NCBI RefSeq assembly: GCF_040954645.1
Contig: NC_092806.1
Span: forward strand, 110,266,731-110,330,730
DNA: 64,000 nt
Direction: 5' to 3'
DNA from: Diabrotica undecimpunctata
Taxonomy: Eukaryota; Arthropoda; Insecta; Coleoptera; Chrysomelidae
Below, piece by piece: positions 10,501 through 19,749 of the stretch. The notes below the pieces were generated by a model that was not told the origin of the DNA, made no database searches, and saw only the letters and a program-made list of their open reading frames with translations. Numbering within the stretch: the stretch's first letter is position 1; each line of letters starts with the position of its first letter. Position numbers and translations under genes: made by a program.

Positions 10501-11633
10501 TTAGATTTATTTTTAGAAAAACTGATATATCTATTATCATTTATCATGATATACTAACAAATCCTGAACCTGAGGAAATAACTACAATATTACAAGAGAA
10601 TCACACTAGTCCTACGGCTGGACACTCTGGTTTTCATCGGACATACAATCGTATAAAAAAACATTTCAAATGGAATAATATGAAAAATGATATTAAAAAC
10701 TTTATAAAAACCTGTGAATCTTGTCAGAAAAATAAACTCGTTAGAAAAAAATTCGTAAAGCCCATGGAGATAACAACAACAAGCTCAAATCCATTAGAAA
10801 AAATATTTTTAGATATAGTAGGTCCTTTACCTTTAACCGAGTCAGGTAATAAGTTCATATTAACATTACAAGATGACTTAACAAAATTTTCTCAAGCTTA
10901 TGCAATTCCGAATCATGAAACCAAGACTATCGCTGAAAATCTGGTTCGTGGATTTATTTGCAAGTTTGGAAAACCCGATATAATAGTTACTGATCAAGGC
11001 CGAGATTTTACTTCCAAATTATTTTCTCAAATCGCCAAGCTTTTTAAAATCAGACATATAAATTGTACTGCTTATCATCCAGAATCAAATGCTGCATTAG
11101 AAAGGAGTCACGCTACTTTAGCAGACTACCTTAAACATTATATTAAAGCTGATCAATCCGATTGGGACGAATGGCTAGATTTTGCTATGTTTTCATATAA
11201 TACAACTAATCATACTTCAACCAAATTCACACCATATGAACTAATATTTGGATATACACCTAATCTACCTAGCAGTATAATACGACCAGTAGAACTCAAA
11301 TATACATATGAAGATTATTTAGATAATTTAACACTTAAGCTTAGAAAATCTCATGAGTTAGCAAAAACGAATCTATTAGAATCTAAAGTAGTCAGTAAAA
11401 AATATTATGACCAAAAGATTAATGACACCGTTTTCTTAGAAGGACAATTAGTATATCTCCAAAATGAGCAAACAAAGAAGGGTCAAACCAAAAAACTTAC
11501 ACAAAATTATAATGGACCTTATAAAATTCTAGAGATAAATTCTCCTGTCAATTGCACAATTTTAGTAAATAAAAAACCAATAAAAGTTCACATGAATAGA
11601 TTGAAACATGCTTTTGTTTCAGGTATGCAATAA
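7422..11633 (+). CDS. pol: Pol polyprotein: protease, reverse transcriptase, RNase H, macro-like module, integrase
   Basis: Open frame of 1403 sense codons, expressed by -1 frameshift from gag, so no start codon is expected. The first in-frame ATG (8526) is internal. Protease: LIDTGAD, catalytic DTG at 7596. Reverse transcriptase: VIDYRRLND, MPFGLKNAPSIFQRLMN, catalytic YLDD at 9198-9209. RNase H: TTDAS with Asp at 9645, then TEKELLAIVW and YTDHKPLTWL. A linker at about 10150-10560 resembles a macrodomain (see findings). Integrase: H-H-C-C zinc domain around 10600-10740, then Asp 10812, Asp 10992 and Glu 11100, giving exactly DD35E. All key residues are present and I see no stop. The end (TAA 11631) lies just after the env splice acceptor. 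Confidence 0.94.
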   Translation, partial: KQKSNKFFKLPESSTTNGRFSRSSFSSGRITTINFSVTSYVDLPLVNNSNPSSCKFLIDTGADISLIKYSKILNIPKIYSKSITLRGIDKNVLNPNKTICSCNVNFKIKDFVQTHVFYVVEDDFPLHFDGILGSDFFEINKCQIDYKENKLNFKNCSISIEYIKSPLNNDNDEFLRDQNIETSSNIDEIFPYDAKSIEDHSYLETNDIQITLSSEELLSNPIQSKSNSKSKENSSPKCVKSTEICTNKTCNSSRNHKSKSCSEEKSCSDDLILNQNSNSNSRSNKTILSARTETIVQIKVINNELSEGLCPEREIFKGVFLCPSVVKVKNDFFLTSIVNTTETDVELNDIQVAIEKIPNLQNNANIRKMSSYKDNTNSNRIAKLKNALRTDHLNSEEKSSLISICKEYNHIFYLEGDQLTSTNAITCKIPLNSNVPISTKSYRYPEVHKHEVETQIKGMLDQGIIEESTSPWNSPLWVVPKKADASAKKKWRIVIDYRRLNDITIGDSFPLPNIVDILDQLGHSKYFSTIDLTSGFHQIKMDPEDSPKTAFSTPSGHYQYSRMPFGLKNAPSIFQRLMNTVLSGIQNYRCFVYLDDIVIHADTLENHNKRLKEVFEKLSTFNLKIQPDKCEFFRREVMYLGHLITEFGVKPDEKKVCAVTDFPIPRTQKDIKSFLGLTGYYRRFIKNFSALTQPLTKLLRKNVEFNWTSIQQQSFENLKSILCSEPILQYPDFTKPFVLTTDASNYAIGSILSQGKVPDDLPIAYASRTLNKAESNYSTTEKELLAIVWSVKHFRPYLYGNKFFIYTDHKPLTWLFNVKDPGSRLVRWRLALEEYSYEIIYKPGKLNQNADCLSRPPLTISETNICEENKNPATITLQINKMSKENNDTYSQFLSKSETILITNDNIKETNEKITSFSQNLALFVSVDLNFNEIVQKQINKQFSHIEKLKAKNPRLNDIIYISDQNKNFYYIFIKNNYWDNTSYEDIFNSLIKLRDWLLNDKILKICLPRITFSYDKLSWGKIRSMIRFIFRKTDISIIIYHDILTNPEPEEITTILQENHTSPTAGHSGFHRTYNRIKKHFKWNNMKNDIKNFIKTCESCQKNKLVRKKFVKPMEITTTSSNPLEKIFLDIVGPLPLTESGNKFILTLQDDLTKFSQAYAIPNHETKTIAENLVRGFICKFGKPDIIVTDQGRDFTSKLFSQIAKLFKIRHINCTAYHPESNAALERSHATLADYLKHYIKADQSDWDEWLDFAMFSYNTTNHTSTKFTPYELIFGYTPNLPSSIIRPVELKYTYEDYLDNLTLKLRKSHELAKTNLLESKVVSKKYYDQKINDTVFLEGQLVYLQNEQTKKGQTKKLTQNYNGPYKILEINSPVNCTILVNKKPIKVHMNRLKHAFVSGMQ
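7443..7488 (+). promoter_or_regulatory. -1 ribosomal frameshift signal in the gag-pol overlap
   Basis: The heptamer T TTA AAC lies at 7443-7449 exactly in gag codon register, a canonical X XXY YYZ slippery site. After an 8-base spacer, a 7-bp stem can form between TCCTCGA (7458-7464) and TCGAGGA (7482-7488), with a 17-base loop. The pol frame is the -1 frame and is open from 7422, so slipping here gives Gag-Pol. An alternative 5-bp pairing (7461-7465 with 7474-7478) lies within the same loop. Confidence 0.8.
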
Positions 11634-13579
11634 TATGGCTGACAAATAGTGAACAAATTCACAAGAAATATACCAATACTCCTATCAACAAATCACCTGG
11701 AATCTATTACGAACACATAAAAAATGTTCAATTTATTGAAACTCATTGGAACATATTAAGTCATATTCCTTTACAACCTTTTACAGACAAATTAAATTTT
11801 GTAGATCTCACCTATCAAAAAACATTAAGACTGTGTCAAAACAAACCAGTTCTTATTGAATTACGATTATGCGATACTTCACTAAAACTCTTAGGACAAA
11901 TCATACCTAGACTCTTTCAAGATGAACAAACTTTAAAAAACATAATTCTGCATGAACATTTTAGACCAAAACGCGCTCTATTTAATGCAATTGGATCTGT
12001 TTTCAGGACCTTATTCGGTACCTTAGACAGTGATGATGCTGAAAATTTCAATAATGCTATTAACAAAGCTGAAAGTAACGAAAATCATCTTCTTGATTTA
12101 CTAAAACAACAAATTCATGTAGTAAAAGCCACGATTGCAAATTTTAATAACTCTATTACAAATCTAGACCGAAACAAAGTGATTTTTGATAAAAATTTTG
12201 AATCAATTACCAATTACACAGATAAAATGAATAATAAATATTTTAATTTAGATTTAAAACAAAAAATTGAAGAACATTTTACCTTACTAACTTTCTTTAT
12301 AACAGAATTACAACAAGAATATTCTACTTTAATAAACGTTATTCTATTTGCAAGAAATAATAACCTTCATCCTTCTGTTATAACACCTGAGCAACTAATT
12401 CAAGAATTATCTAAAACGGTAACGCATTTACCTAGTACATCGACTTATCCATTTCCATTGACTATCGATTATGCTCATAAATATTTCGATATCATTTTAC
12501 TTAAATATATATATTTTGATAACAAGATTTTAATTACGGTTAGTATACCTTTGGTTAGTAATACTCCTTATTCTCTTTTTAAACTAATATCTCTTCCTAT
12601 AATTCATCCAACATTAAAGAGACTTACCTTTATTCTTCCATCTGTCAAATATCTTGTTCTTTCAGAAAATAGAAACATTTATGTTACTATTGATACATTA
12701 GAAGACTGTTATTCATTAGATGAAGAAAAACTTATTTGCAAAAATCCTGATACTTTCCGATTTACACACACTAATCCAATTTGTGAAACTGAATTGTTAA
12801 CTTCAATAACAAACATACCATCTAGTTGCGATACTCGTATAATTCAAACAGAATATGAAATTTGGCATAAATTAAACAAACCAAATTCTTGGATATATGT
12901 TTTACCCAAACCAACAGATTTAACTTTAAGCTGTCAGACTAGTACGCCAATATCTATTGTTCTTTCAAACACAGGTATTTTTTCTACTTCGAATAATTGC
13001 AAAACTTACACCGGATCAACTATTTTGATATCTGTCTCAAATCCAAAAGAAAGTAATTTTCAGTCTATCATTCCAGATTTATCCCTTCCAGAAGTCTGTT
13101 GTGATGATATTAAGATAAATAATGAATCCAAATTACACCTTGTTCCCTTACAATTAAATAATCTCGATCGAGATGCATTAAATTTAGCAAGCCATAAACT
13201 AGATAATTTAGAGAAAATGACCTCAGAAACAAATATTAATTTTTCAGACACAATAAAAAATAGTTCTTATTTCACTTATGCAATCTTATTTTTGATAAAA
13301 TGTATGTTACTTTATATTTTATACAGGATAATTAAATATTTTTACCGACGATTTCGTAGAAATCCGTCACATAGTTGTCAACAAATTACAAATTGTTTAA
13401 CACTAAATATATGTCAAAGTAAACGAAAACATGTACATGAGACAGATTTAAGTATAGATTGTAAACATAATAAAGACAATAATTATAGTGAATCCAAAAA
13501 GTGTGAAGAGACTAGTTTCACAGAGACTACACCGATAAGACGAAGTGAAAGACTATCGAGACTAAAAGAAACTATTTAA
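11623..13579 (+). CDS. env: Env-like membrane fusion glycoprotein, main exon
   Basis: Open in one frame from the acceptor (pyrimidine-rich CTTTTGTTTCAG, 11611-11622) to TAA at 13579, about 650 codons. The first ATG in this frame is near 12228, deep inside, so the start codon must come from the spliced leader exon. Features in order: a short surface part, a furin-type site RPKR at 11963-11974, and directly behind it a Gly/Phe-rich hydrophobic fusion-peptide segment beginning ALFNAIG. Heptad-like helical sequence follows (about 12030-12240), then a Cys-containing ectodomain, a transmembrane segment at about 13262-13345 and a basic cytoplasmic tail. This is the layout of errantivirus Env, related to baculovirus F-type fusion proteins. 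No break seen. Confidence 0.87.
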
Positions 13580-13663
13580 ATGTGTTAAAATAAAATAATA
13601 ATGTATACAAATGTTTTATACCATTTAAATGAAAATTCATTTTACAATTATTTTCATTCTTAC

Positions 13664-13672
13664 AAAAGGAGG
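13664..13672 (+). other. Polypurine tract
   Basis: AAAAGGAGG directly abuts the 3' LTR start (TGTAATG at 13673). It is the expected primer for plus-strand DNA synthesis. Confidence 0.85.
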
Positions 13673-14184
13673 TGTAATGTACCTACCTACTCACATGTAA
13701 GATAATTAAAGTATCTATGTATTTCTATATAGTTTTTAGTCACCTGGTATATGTTATTTACAATTATGAAAAGTTCTCATGTATAATCACTAATAATTAT
13801 TTGCTGTTAGAAATCAGAATCAATACTCTTCATAAATATTTTCCTATTTAGAATAAATAAGTTTCGCTAGTTTATTTACCTAATACTTCGTATCTATGGA
13901 ATAATAATAATTTATTTCTCTTATTTCTTTGTTCGATAAGCTATCCGTATTTGCTATTTTAATATTAATATTTGAGTCCAATCTCTTGTACTCAAATCCA
14001 TCCAGAAACATCGTTAAATAATTGTAGATAACAGAACTTATATATTCATAGTTTTAAGAAAGAACAAGCAGAGTGTAATTTTCATCCTCTAATATAATAA
14101 ATTTATACATGTCAATATATTCTGTTTAATTCCAAAACAAAGAGTTAGTCCGGAGAAGAAATAAACGCATAGTATTCCATAACA
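13673..14184 (+). repeat. 3' LTR of errantivirus-like element
   Basis: 512 bp, read as identical to the 5' LTR at 5612-6123. Followed by ATTA, the second copy of the target duplication. Confidence 0.92.
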
Positions 14185-14188
14185 ATTA

Positions 14189-15773
14189 TGTATAAATATG
14201 ACAGCTCTCCGATCTTTACATGGAACAACTAATCCACGGATACCAGGAGTTGAACGGTACTTAGCTTTCACTCGATCATGCTCATTTGGATTAAAACAAA
14301 TGAAAATATGGATTTTGAGACTAAACAACTTCACCATTGAAATGTGATTGTTATAAACAGTATCAAAGATTACATGAATTTTTCATCGAGAATTCCTAAT
14401 CTACCATGTTTATTAAGGAAAATAATATACTCTGTTAAGATTGTATTAAAAACAAACAGAACTAGATAGAATTCTCTTCGGTAGAGTTATTAACGATACA
14501 TTAGATACATAAATAATATTTTGGTTAGTGTCCGTTCAGTTTTGGAAATTTTGACTGCTGAGTCTAATTGTGCCAGTCCGTGTCTACTAATTTAATAATT
14601 GCATCTTCTCGAAAATCTATTTAACTGTTAAATCGTTATGCTAATGCTGAAAAACTAACTAGACCTGTGATGTGGAAGATATAAAACCTCTCTTTTAAGC
14701 TTAATCTCTTACAGAGTTTCATTATCGCAAAGAACTTCAATCTTCATTTAAATAATCACTTCAATATTTTCTAATCCGTACGTGATTAATATTAGTAAAA
14801 TTATTTTCTTTGATCGTGTCGGCTTGAGAGCGAGAACGACAAAAGAGGTGTCTTTTTTTGTGACAACGCACCTGAGAAGAACAAATTTGATGTCTTTATT
14901 TACATCTGAACCGAGATATTAATAAAACGCGGGGACTTCCTCTTTAAGTGACATTTCAGATAGTTAAAGCGTTTGATACATAGCGCATTTTGATTCTTCA
15001 ATGTTGGCTTGTCATAGATAAGTCTCCCACAGCTTCTTCGGCTAAATGGACACTGAGAAATTCAAATTCATTAATTCTGATTACGAGATTGGTAGCTACG
15101 AAAATAAATGAGCTTTTATTTGTTTGGGAACCTGATGCAAACACATACTTAGCTTTTTAATTTATGAAATCCACCGATCGGGCTTTAGGCTAATTGGTCT
15201 TAAATGTAGTATCTATCGAAATAGGAAACTTCAGTTATTCGACTAAAAATGAACCTCTTTATTTAAATTAATGACATTTCTTTTCCTGGCATTTATATAC
15301 TAAATGTAGTTCACTACGATAGTGCAGGGTTCTCGTTCAACGTTGGAGAATAAAAGAAAGGATATCGGCTACTTTATCCTTATATTGAAAAAGTTTTGTG
15401 TATTAATTCATACACATCATCAGTTCATTTACAAATTAATTAAAATAAGCAAATATCCATAAAAAAAACTTTGCACGCGGTTTACCTTACAAAAGATATG
15501 GAAGTAAAAAAAATAGCTTAGCTTATGAGCGTATAGATAATAATACAACACGTTCAGTTTTAAGTAAGGAAAAACAGAACTAAGTCAGTGTTATAAAAAA
15601 TGTATATAAGTTTATACAACAACAACACTAAGAAACATCCATTCATAGGCAAGTTATAGATCAGTGTCTTCGTTGATACTAAGAATATGACATATTTCGT
15701 CTTTATTAGGTAGTGTCAGAATCTTCTTTCTTCTAGGAAATATAATTATATTGAACTTGAAAAAAATATATAG
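14189..15773. other. Unannotated stretch between two transposons
   Basis: The first bases continue the LINE/target DNA that was split at 5611. I find no convincing gene or repeat. A minus-strand open frame spanning the 3' LTR edge (14089-14337) includes the string DRVKAKYRSTPGIRG, which I do not recognise. It is 82 codons and partly LTR-derived. Confidence 0.4.
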
Positions 15774-15775
15774 TA

Positions 15776-17567
15776 CAGTAAAACCTCGATATAACGGACC
15801 TTTATTTAACGGACTTCGCATATAACGGACAAAAACTCCGGTCAAATGTAAAAAAAAAATAAACACATACTGTTAATATTACACATGCGTCTCATATATG
15901 TAACCAATATGGCATAAAAAAGCAAACTTTCGGACATAAAAAAAACAAATTTGCATTCATGTGTGATGTAGGAGAGCATAGCAATCTTGGAACACGAATG
16001 AATGTGGGATCCTGGTCCGAGCAGTCGAATTGAAATTTGCTGCAATTAAATTAGCAAATCATATGAACATACCATTCAGAGCAAGTGATGGATGGCTCTG
16101 GCGCTTTCGTAAAAGGCACGGAATCATGAATAAAAGAATTTAGGGTGAAGCTTCAACTGCACCAAAAGAAGAAACAGAACCTTTTAGGCAAAAATTAGTA
16201 TCAAATATAGCAAGTAAGTAACGAAATGCTATTAGAATCTCAGATTTACAATGTTGAAGAAACTGGTTTGTTATGGAGTACTTTGCCTGAAAGCGCACAA
16301 GCCTCCAAATATGAAAAATCGGATTCTGGAAGAAAAATCAGCAAGGACAGGATCTTGGCACTGCTTTGTGCTAACGCTGATGGATCGCATAGATTGACAC
16401 CTGTAGTGGTTGGCAAATCTCGCAAACCTAGAGTTTTAAAAGACATAATGCATCATATGCCCCTTTCATACTATAGCTCTAAGAAGGCATGGTTCACCTC
16501 AGATATTTTCAAAAATTGGTTTTTCAAAGAAATTGTACCTTCAGTGAGAAAATTTCAAGAGAAGAAATTGGGAATACCGTCAGAAGAGGTGAAATGTTTA
16601 TTGCTTTTAGACAACGCTCCTGCTCACCCCTCTGAAAATATTCTACGTTCAGAAGATGGAAACTTCAGGTGTATGTTTTTGCCAAAAAATACAACATCGC
16701 TTATTTAACCCATGGATCTGGGAATAATTTTGGCAGCCAAACGAATATATCGCAGAAAGTTTTTAGACGAAATAATGGTTGTATTGTAGGATGGATATAA
16801 TGCAGAAGATACAAGAGCGCAACGTACTTTGCAAAACTTAAGGTCTTACAATTTAAAATCAACAATTTTTAATTTTGCTGAAGCATGGGAGGAGGTGAAA
16901 GAGCAAACATTAAAAAATGGTTGGAAGAATTTGTTTGATGGCCAAGATGCAGACATAGATTTAGAAGGGTTGAAAGTTACTAATTTCTGTAGGACAATAC
17001 ATAATAATGCCGGAGAACATGTAGCTGAGGAAGATGTTTTACAATCGCTAGAAGTAGATGAAGGTGACCCTGGATATAACATCATGACTGAAAGTAAAAT
17101 AGCAGATGAAGTTATGAACCTTAAAAATGAGGACGGAAGTAAAGATAGCAAACAAGACGACAAAACAAGACTGTTAAAAATGAAGTTATCAGAGGTAAGA
17201 TCGCATCTCGACGATCTAACAACATTGATTGATTATACATCCAATAGTTAAACTGTTTTTAGGGAGTTGATCATAGAAAAACAGCAAACATGGAAAGTGC
17301 AAACGAAACTTGTTCAAAACGGGATTACCAACAGCAAGCGCGTCGATATCCACAGCAACGTCACTTCACGTCGAATGTCCGAAGACAATTACTTAAATAG
17401 AATTTTGTTTGTATGTTGTATTTTTTATATATATCTAATTACAGTGTACATATATATTTTCAAAAAAAAGTATTTTGATTTATTTTAACCATATTTTTAT
17501 ATAACGGACTTTCGGCTTTAACGGACACCCCCTCCCCCAAGTAGTCCGTTATATCGAGGTTATACTG
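15776..17567 (+). mobile_element. Pogo/Tigger-type DNA transposon, defective
   Basis: 1792-bp element with terminal inverted repeats. The left end begins CAGTAAAACCTCGATATAAC and the right end finishes with the inverted equivalent (GTTATATCGAGGTTATACTG), flanked by TA on both sides (15774-15775, 17568-17569). CGGAC/GTCCG motifs recur just inside both ends (TATAACGGAC, TTAACGGAC), probably subterminal binding repeats. Ends, TA duplication and the CENP-B/jerky-like transposase inside define the pogo/Tigger branch of Tc1/mariner. Confidence 0.88.
16030..17251 (+). pseudogene. Pogo/Tigger (jerky-like) transposase, broken
   Basis: A transposase of the CENP-B/jerky type, which normally binds the element ends and moves it. 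At about 16035-16140 the reading includes FRASDGWLWRFRKRHGI, typical of the CENP-B-like helix-turn-helix. The first helix-turn-helix is not recognisable. The DDE region starts in a new frame near 16214. The first catalytic position reads NVEETG (GAA at 16256, normally NADETG), so Asp is replaced by Glu. The second Asp is intact in LLLDNAPAHP (16610). The third lies in PMDLG (16715), just after an in-frame stop at 16706. Another stop is at 16787. After that the acidic C-terminal part is open to 17251. The stops, a frameshift near 16210 and the lost Asp make it inactive. Confidence 0.83.
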
Positions 17568-17569
17568 TA

Positions 17570-18189
17570 CCTATATATAAATAATTTAATAAAATACGGA
17601 CCTGGAGATGCGATATTATTCATATCTTAGGAATTAGTGTTTGTTATATGAATAATCAAATAGCTCCAAATACTCTTAATCCTTATACAATAGAGAGAAG
17701 TTAAAAGGACATACCTTTCAAAGGACTTAAAAGGGTTTTCTGAATTTTGAAAGAAAGGACTTTCAATTTTATTTTATTTGGCTGTTTCTTCAGTTAACGT
17801 CAAGCGACTCAGGTATCCGTTATTAATAATAAAAACAATCATGTCTTTCATCATTCCCAATATTTTGGTAATTTCAACGAGGTTACAACCTCTCTTGTAA
17901 TTCATTAGTTATCAAGACACATAAAATCATCAATTATAACTGTAGGAAAATAAATGTGTGTCTATTTGTTTTGAAATATGCCACAAATGTAGGATTTCGT
18001 TTTTATTTATTAATGTCAAACGAAATTGCTATTTCAATTTTCCGAAATAGAATCAATTAAATTAATATAAATCAGTCGATGATGTCTATTTATATAAATT
18101 AAATGGCACAACGAAATAATGTGTGCGTTAGTATGTTTCTCTTTTTCAAAAAATGAAAACAAACATTTATCGCGCATTAATTAGTTTAA
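17570..18189. other. No recognisable feature
   Basis: AT-rich sequence on both strands without a supportable open frame, repeat or terminal motif. Confidence 0.5.
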
Positions 18190-18400
18190 TGGAAAATTTT
18201 TTAAGGAAATTCATCCAACTGGAATAGCTTAGTTTGGCTGTAACATTCAGATTCCTATAAATCAGTAAAAGTTTCTAATTCATTGGCAAAAAACGCAAAT
18301 GAGGAAATAGTATCTATTGAAAGTACAAACTTTCTTCTGATACTTCGTTCATTTAAGATTGAACATATGACTTTTAATTATGCCTCATGTTCATTTCCTG
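18190..18400. repeat. Direct repeat, first copy
   Basis: The segment from GGAAAATTTTTTAAGGAAAT to about TTGAACATATGACTTTT is repeated, diverged, at 18690-18851 continuing at 19093-19125. The two copies together show an undisrupted and a LINE-disrupted version of the same sequence. Identity of the repeat is unknown. Confidence 0.65.
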
Positions 18401-18689
18401 TCCTATATGACCATCCAATGTCCTTGGGCTCATTAATTACTTATTTGGTACTCCTTCTTAGACATTCGTCCCATACTTCTCCTAGTTATTCCTGGCCTTC
18501 GTCAAGCTACATGCTCTAACTTAAATAAATTCAGGCTGCACGATAATATTACTATTTACATGAAGTCTGCAGGTCTCAGGTAGAATTAAAAGACTAATCT
18601 TACAAACTCAAGCTTTACAATGGTATACATTTTCTGAAATAAGTAGGATTTAGGATTTGCTACAATTGCCAAGAATTCATTAAAAATAT

Positions 18690-19125
18690 TGATGGAAACT
18701 TTTTAAGAAAATTTATACTACTGGAATATCTCAGTTTTGCATCAACTTTCAGATTTCTATAAATTGATCAAAGTTTTCACAACATGGACCAACAACCACA
18801 ACTGAGGAAACAGTTTTAATTGACAATAAGAACTATCAACTGAATCGTTCAGAGAGATCAAATGAAAATAATCCACCCAGACGAACCCTAATAGCGGCAC
18901 CAGTAGGAAATTGGAGTAGGGGTAGACCGATACTGAGATGGAGCGATGGTGTGTATGAGGACGCGAGGAAGATAGGCGCAGCAAACTGTCAACGGCCGGC
19001 AAAGAACAGAAACGATTGGCGAAAAAGACTGGGGAAGATCGAGGGTTAACTATGGCTGTAACGCCACTTATGATAATCATCTGAATCGTTCATTCGATGT
19101 TGAACATATGACTTTTTCTAATGCA
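18690..19125. repeat. Direct repeat, second copy, split by a LINE insertion
   Basis: Homologous to 18190-18400 but interrupted after 18851. The interruption (18852-19080) is a LINE tail flanked by a 12-bp duplication. The repeat continues with GAATCGTTCATTCGATGTTG, which matches the uninterrupted copy near 18340-18360. Confidence 0.65.
18852..19080 (+). mobile_element. Short 5'-truncated LINE insertion with 12-bp target duplication
   Basis: 229-bp insert between two copies of CTGAATCGTTCA (18840-18851 and 19081-19092). It encodes only the last ~60 residues of a LINE polyprotein tail: GNWSRGRPILRWSDGVYED, then KNRNDWRKRLGKIEG and a stop near 19047. The GRP...RW.DGV...D...W+ pattern is the usual extreme C-terminus of insect non-LTR elements of the RTE/jockey type. 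The pre-insertion site is visible in the paralogous copy at about 18336-18360. Confidence 0.8.
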
Positions 19126-19291
19126 CTTTGATATATCTCCTATCTGATCCTTCTTATTTGTAGATGTAAAAAAATACAGCGTATGATAGTGTCTTGATGA
19201 CTAAAATATGGGGAGCGATGAAAAAAGAAAATAACATATATAGAATCAATAAAAGCTGTTAAAACAACCTACAACGCCTCACCAAAAAACA

Positions 19292-19720
19292 TTCTTCTTC
19301 TTCTTCTAGTGCCGTCTCCCACTAATGAAGTTTGGCTATAACAATTGCAAATTCGTCTCTATCTTCTGCTTTTCATAAGAGCGTCTGTGTGTTTAAACCG
19401 GTCCAGTCGCGAATATTTTACAGCCAGGATATTTGTCGTCTACCAGGACCCCTTTTTCCTTCGATTTTACCCTTCATAATTAGCTGCAACAACTCGTACT
19501 TATCATTTCTAAGTATGTGCCCAAATATGCTGTCTTTCGCCTTTTAATGGTGGTCAAAAGTATTCTGTCTCTTCCCATTCTGTGCAACACCATTTCGTTC
19601 GTAACATGATCGGTCCATGGTATCTTCAAAATTCTCCTAAGAAGCCACATCTCCAAAGCTTCCAGTTTTCTCATTAAGTCAACACAAAGAACATTAAACA
19701 GGGAAATAAAGTAAGCAAAG
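19292..19720 (-). pseudogene. LINE remnant, C-terminal tail
   Basis: Minus-strand reading from about 19690 gives LEALEMWLLRRILKIPWTDH, NEMVLHRMGRDR, then after a frameshift a GKRGPGRR-type basic stretch and the closing segment of a LINE polyprotein. It ends toward 19292 in a (GAA)n-type tail, seen on the plus strand as TTCTTCTTCTTCT. Same family as 42472-42895 (minus) and 32640-32990 (plus). Confidence 0.7.
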
Positions 19721-19749
19721 GATCCAGAGTAACAAAAGATCTTAAACAA

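Larger units (their letters stand above)
5608..14188 (+). mobile_element. Complete errantivirus-like Ty3/gypsy retroelement with env
   Basis: Full-length element from 5612 to 14184 (8573 bp) bounded by 512-bp LTRs that I read as identical, with target duplication ATTA at 5608-5611 and 14185-14188. Order: LTR, tRNA primer site, gag, pol, env, polypurine tract, LTR. gag, pol and env are all open without internal stops, so by sequence it could be autonomous. The 4-bp duplication, RNase H-integrase order and a third gene with furin site and fusion peptide place it with the insect errantiviruses (Metaviridae). It interrupts an older LINE remnant. LTR identity implies a very recent insertion. Transposition activity is inferred only. 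Confidence 0.93.

Noticed and set aside
11635..11649. ATG just after pol stop, as a possible env start
   Set aside because: It is in a different frame from env and stops after four codons, so it cannot start Env.
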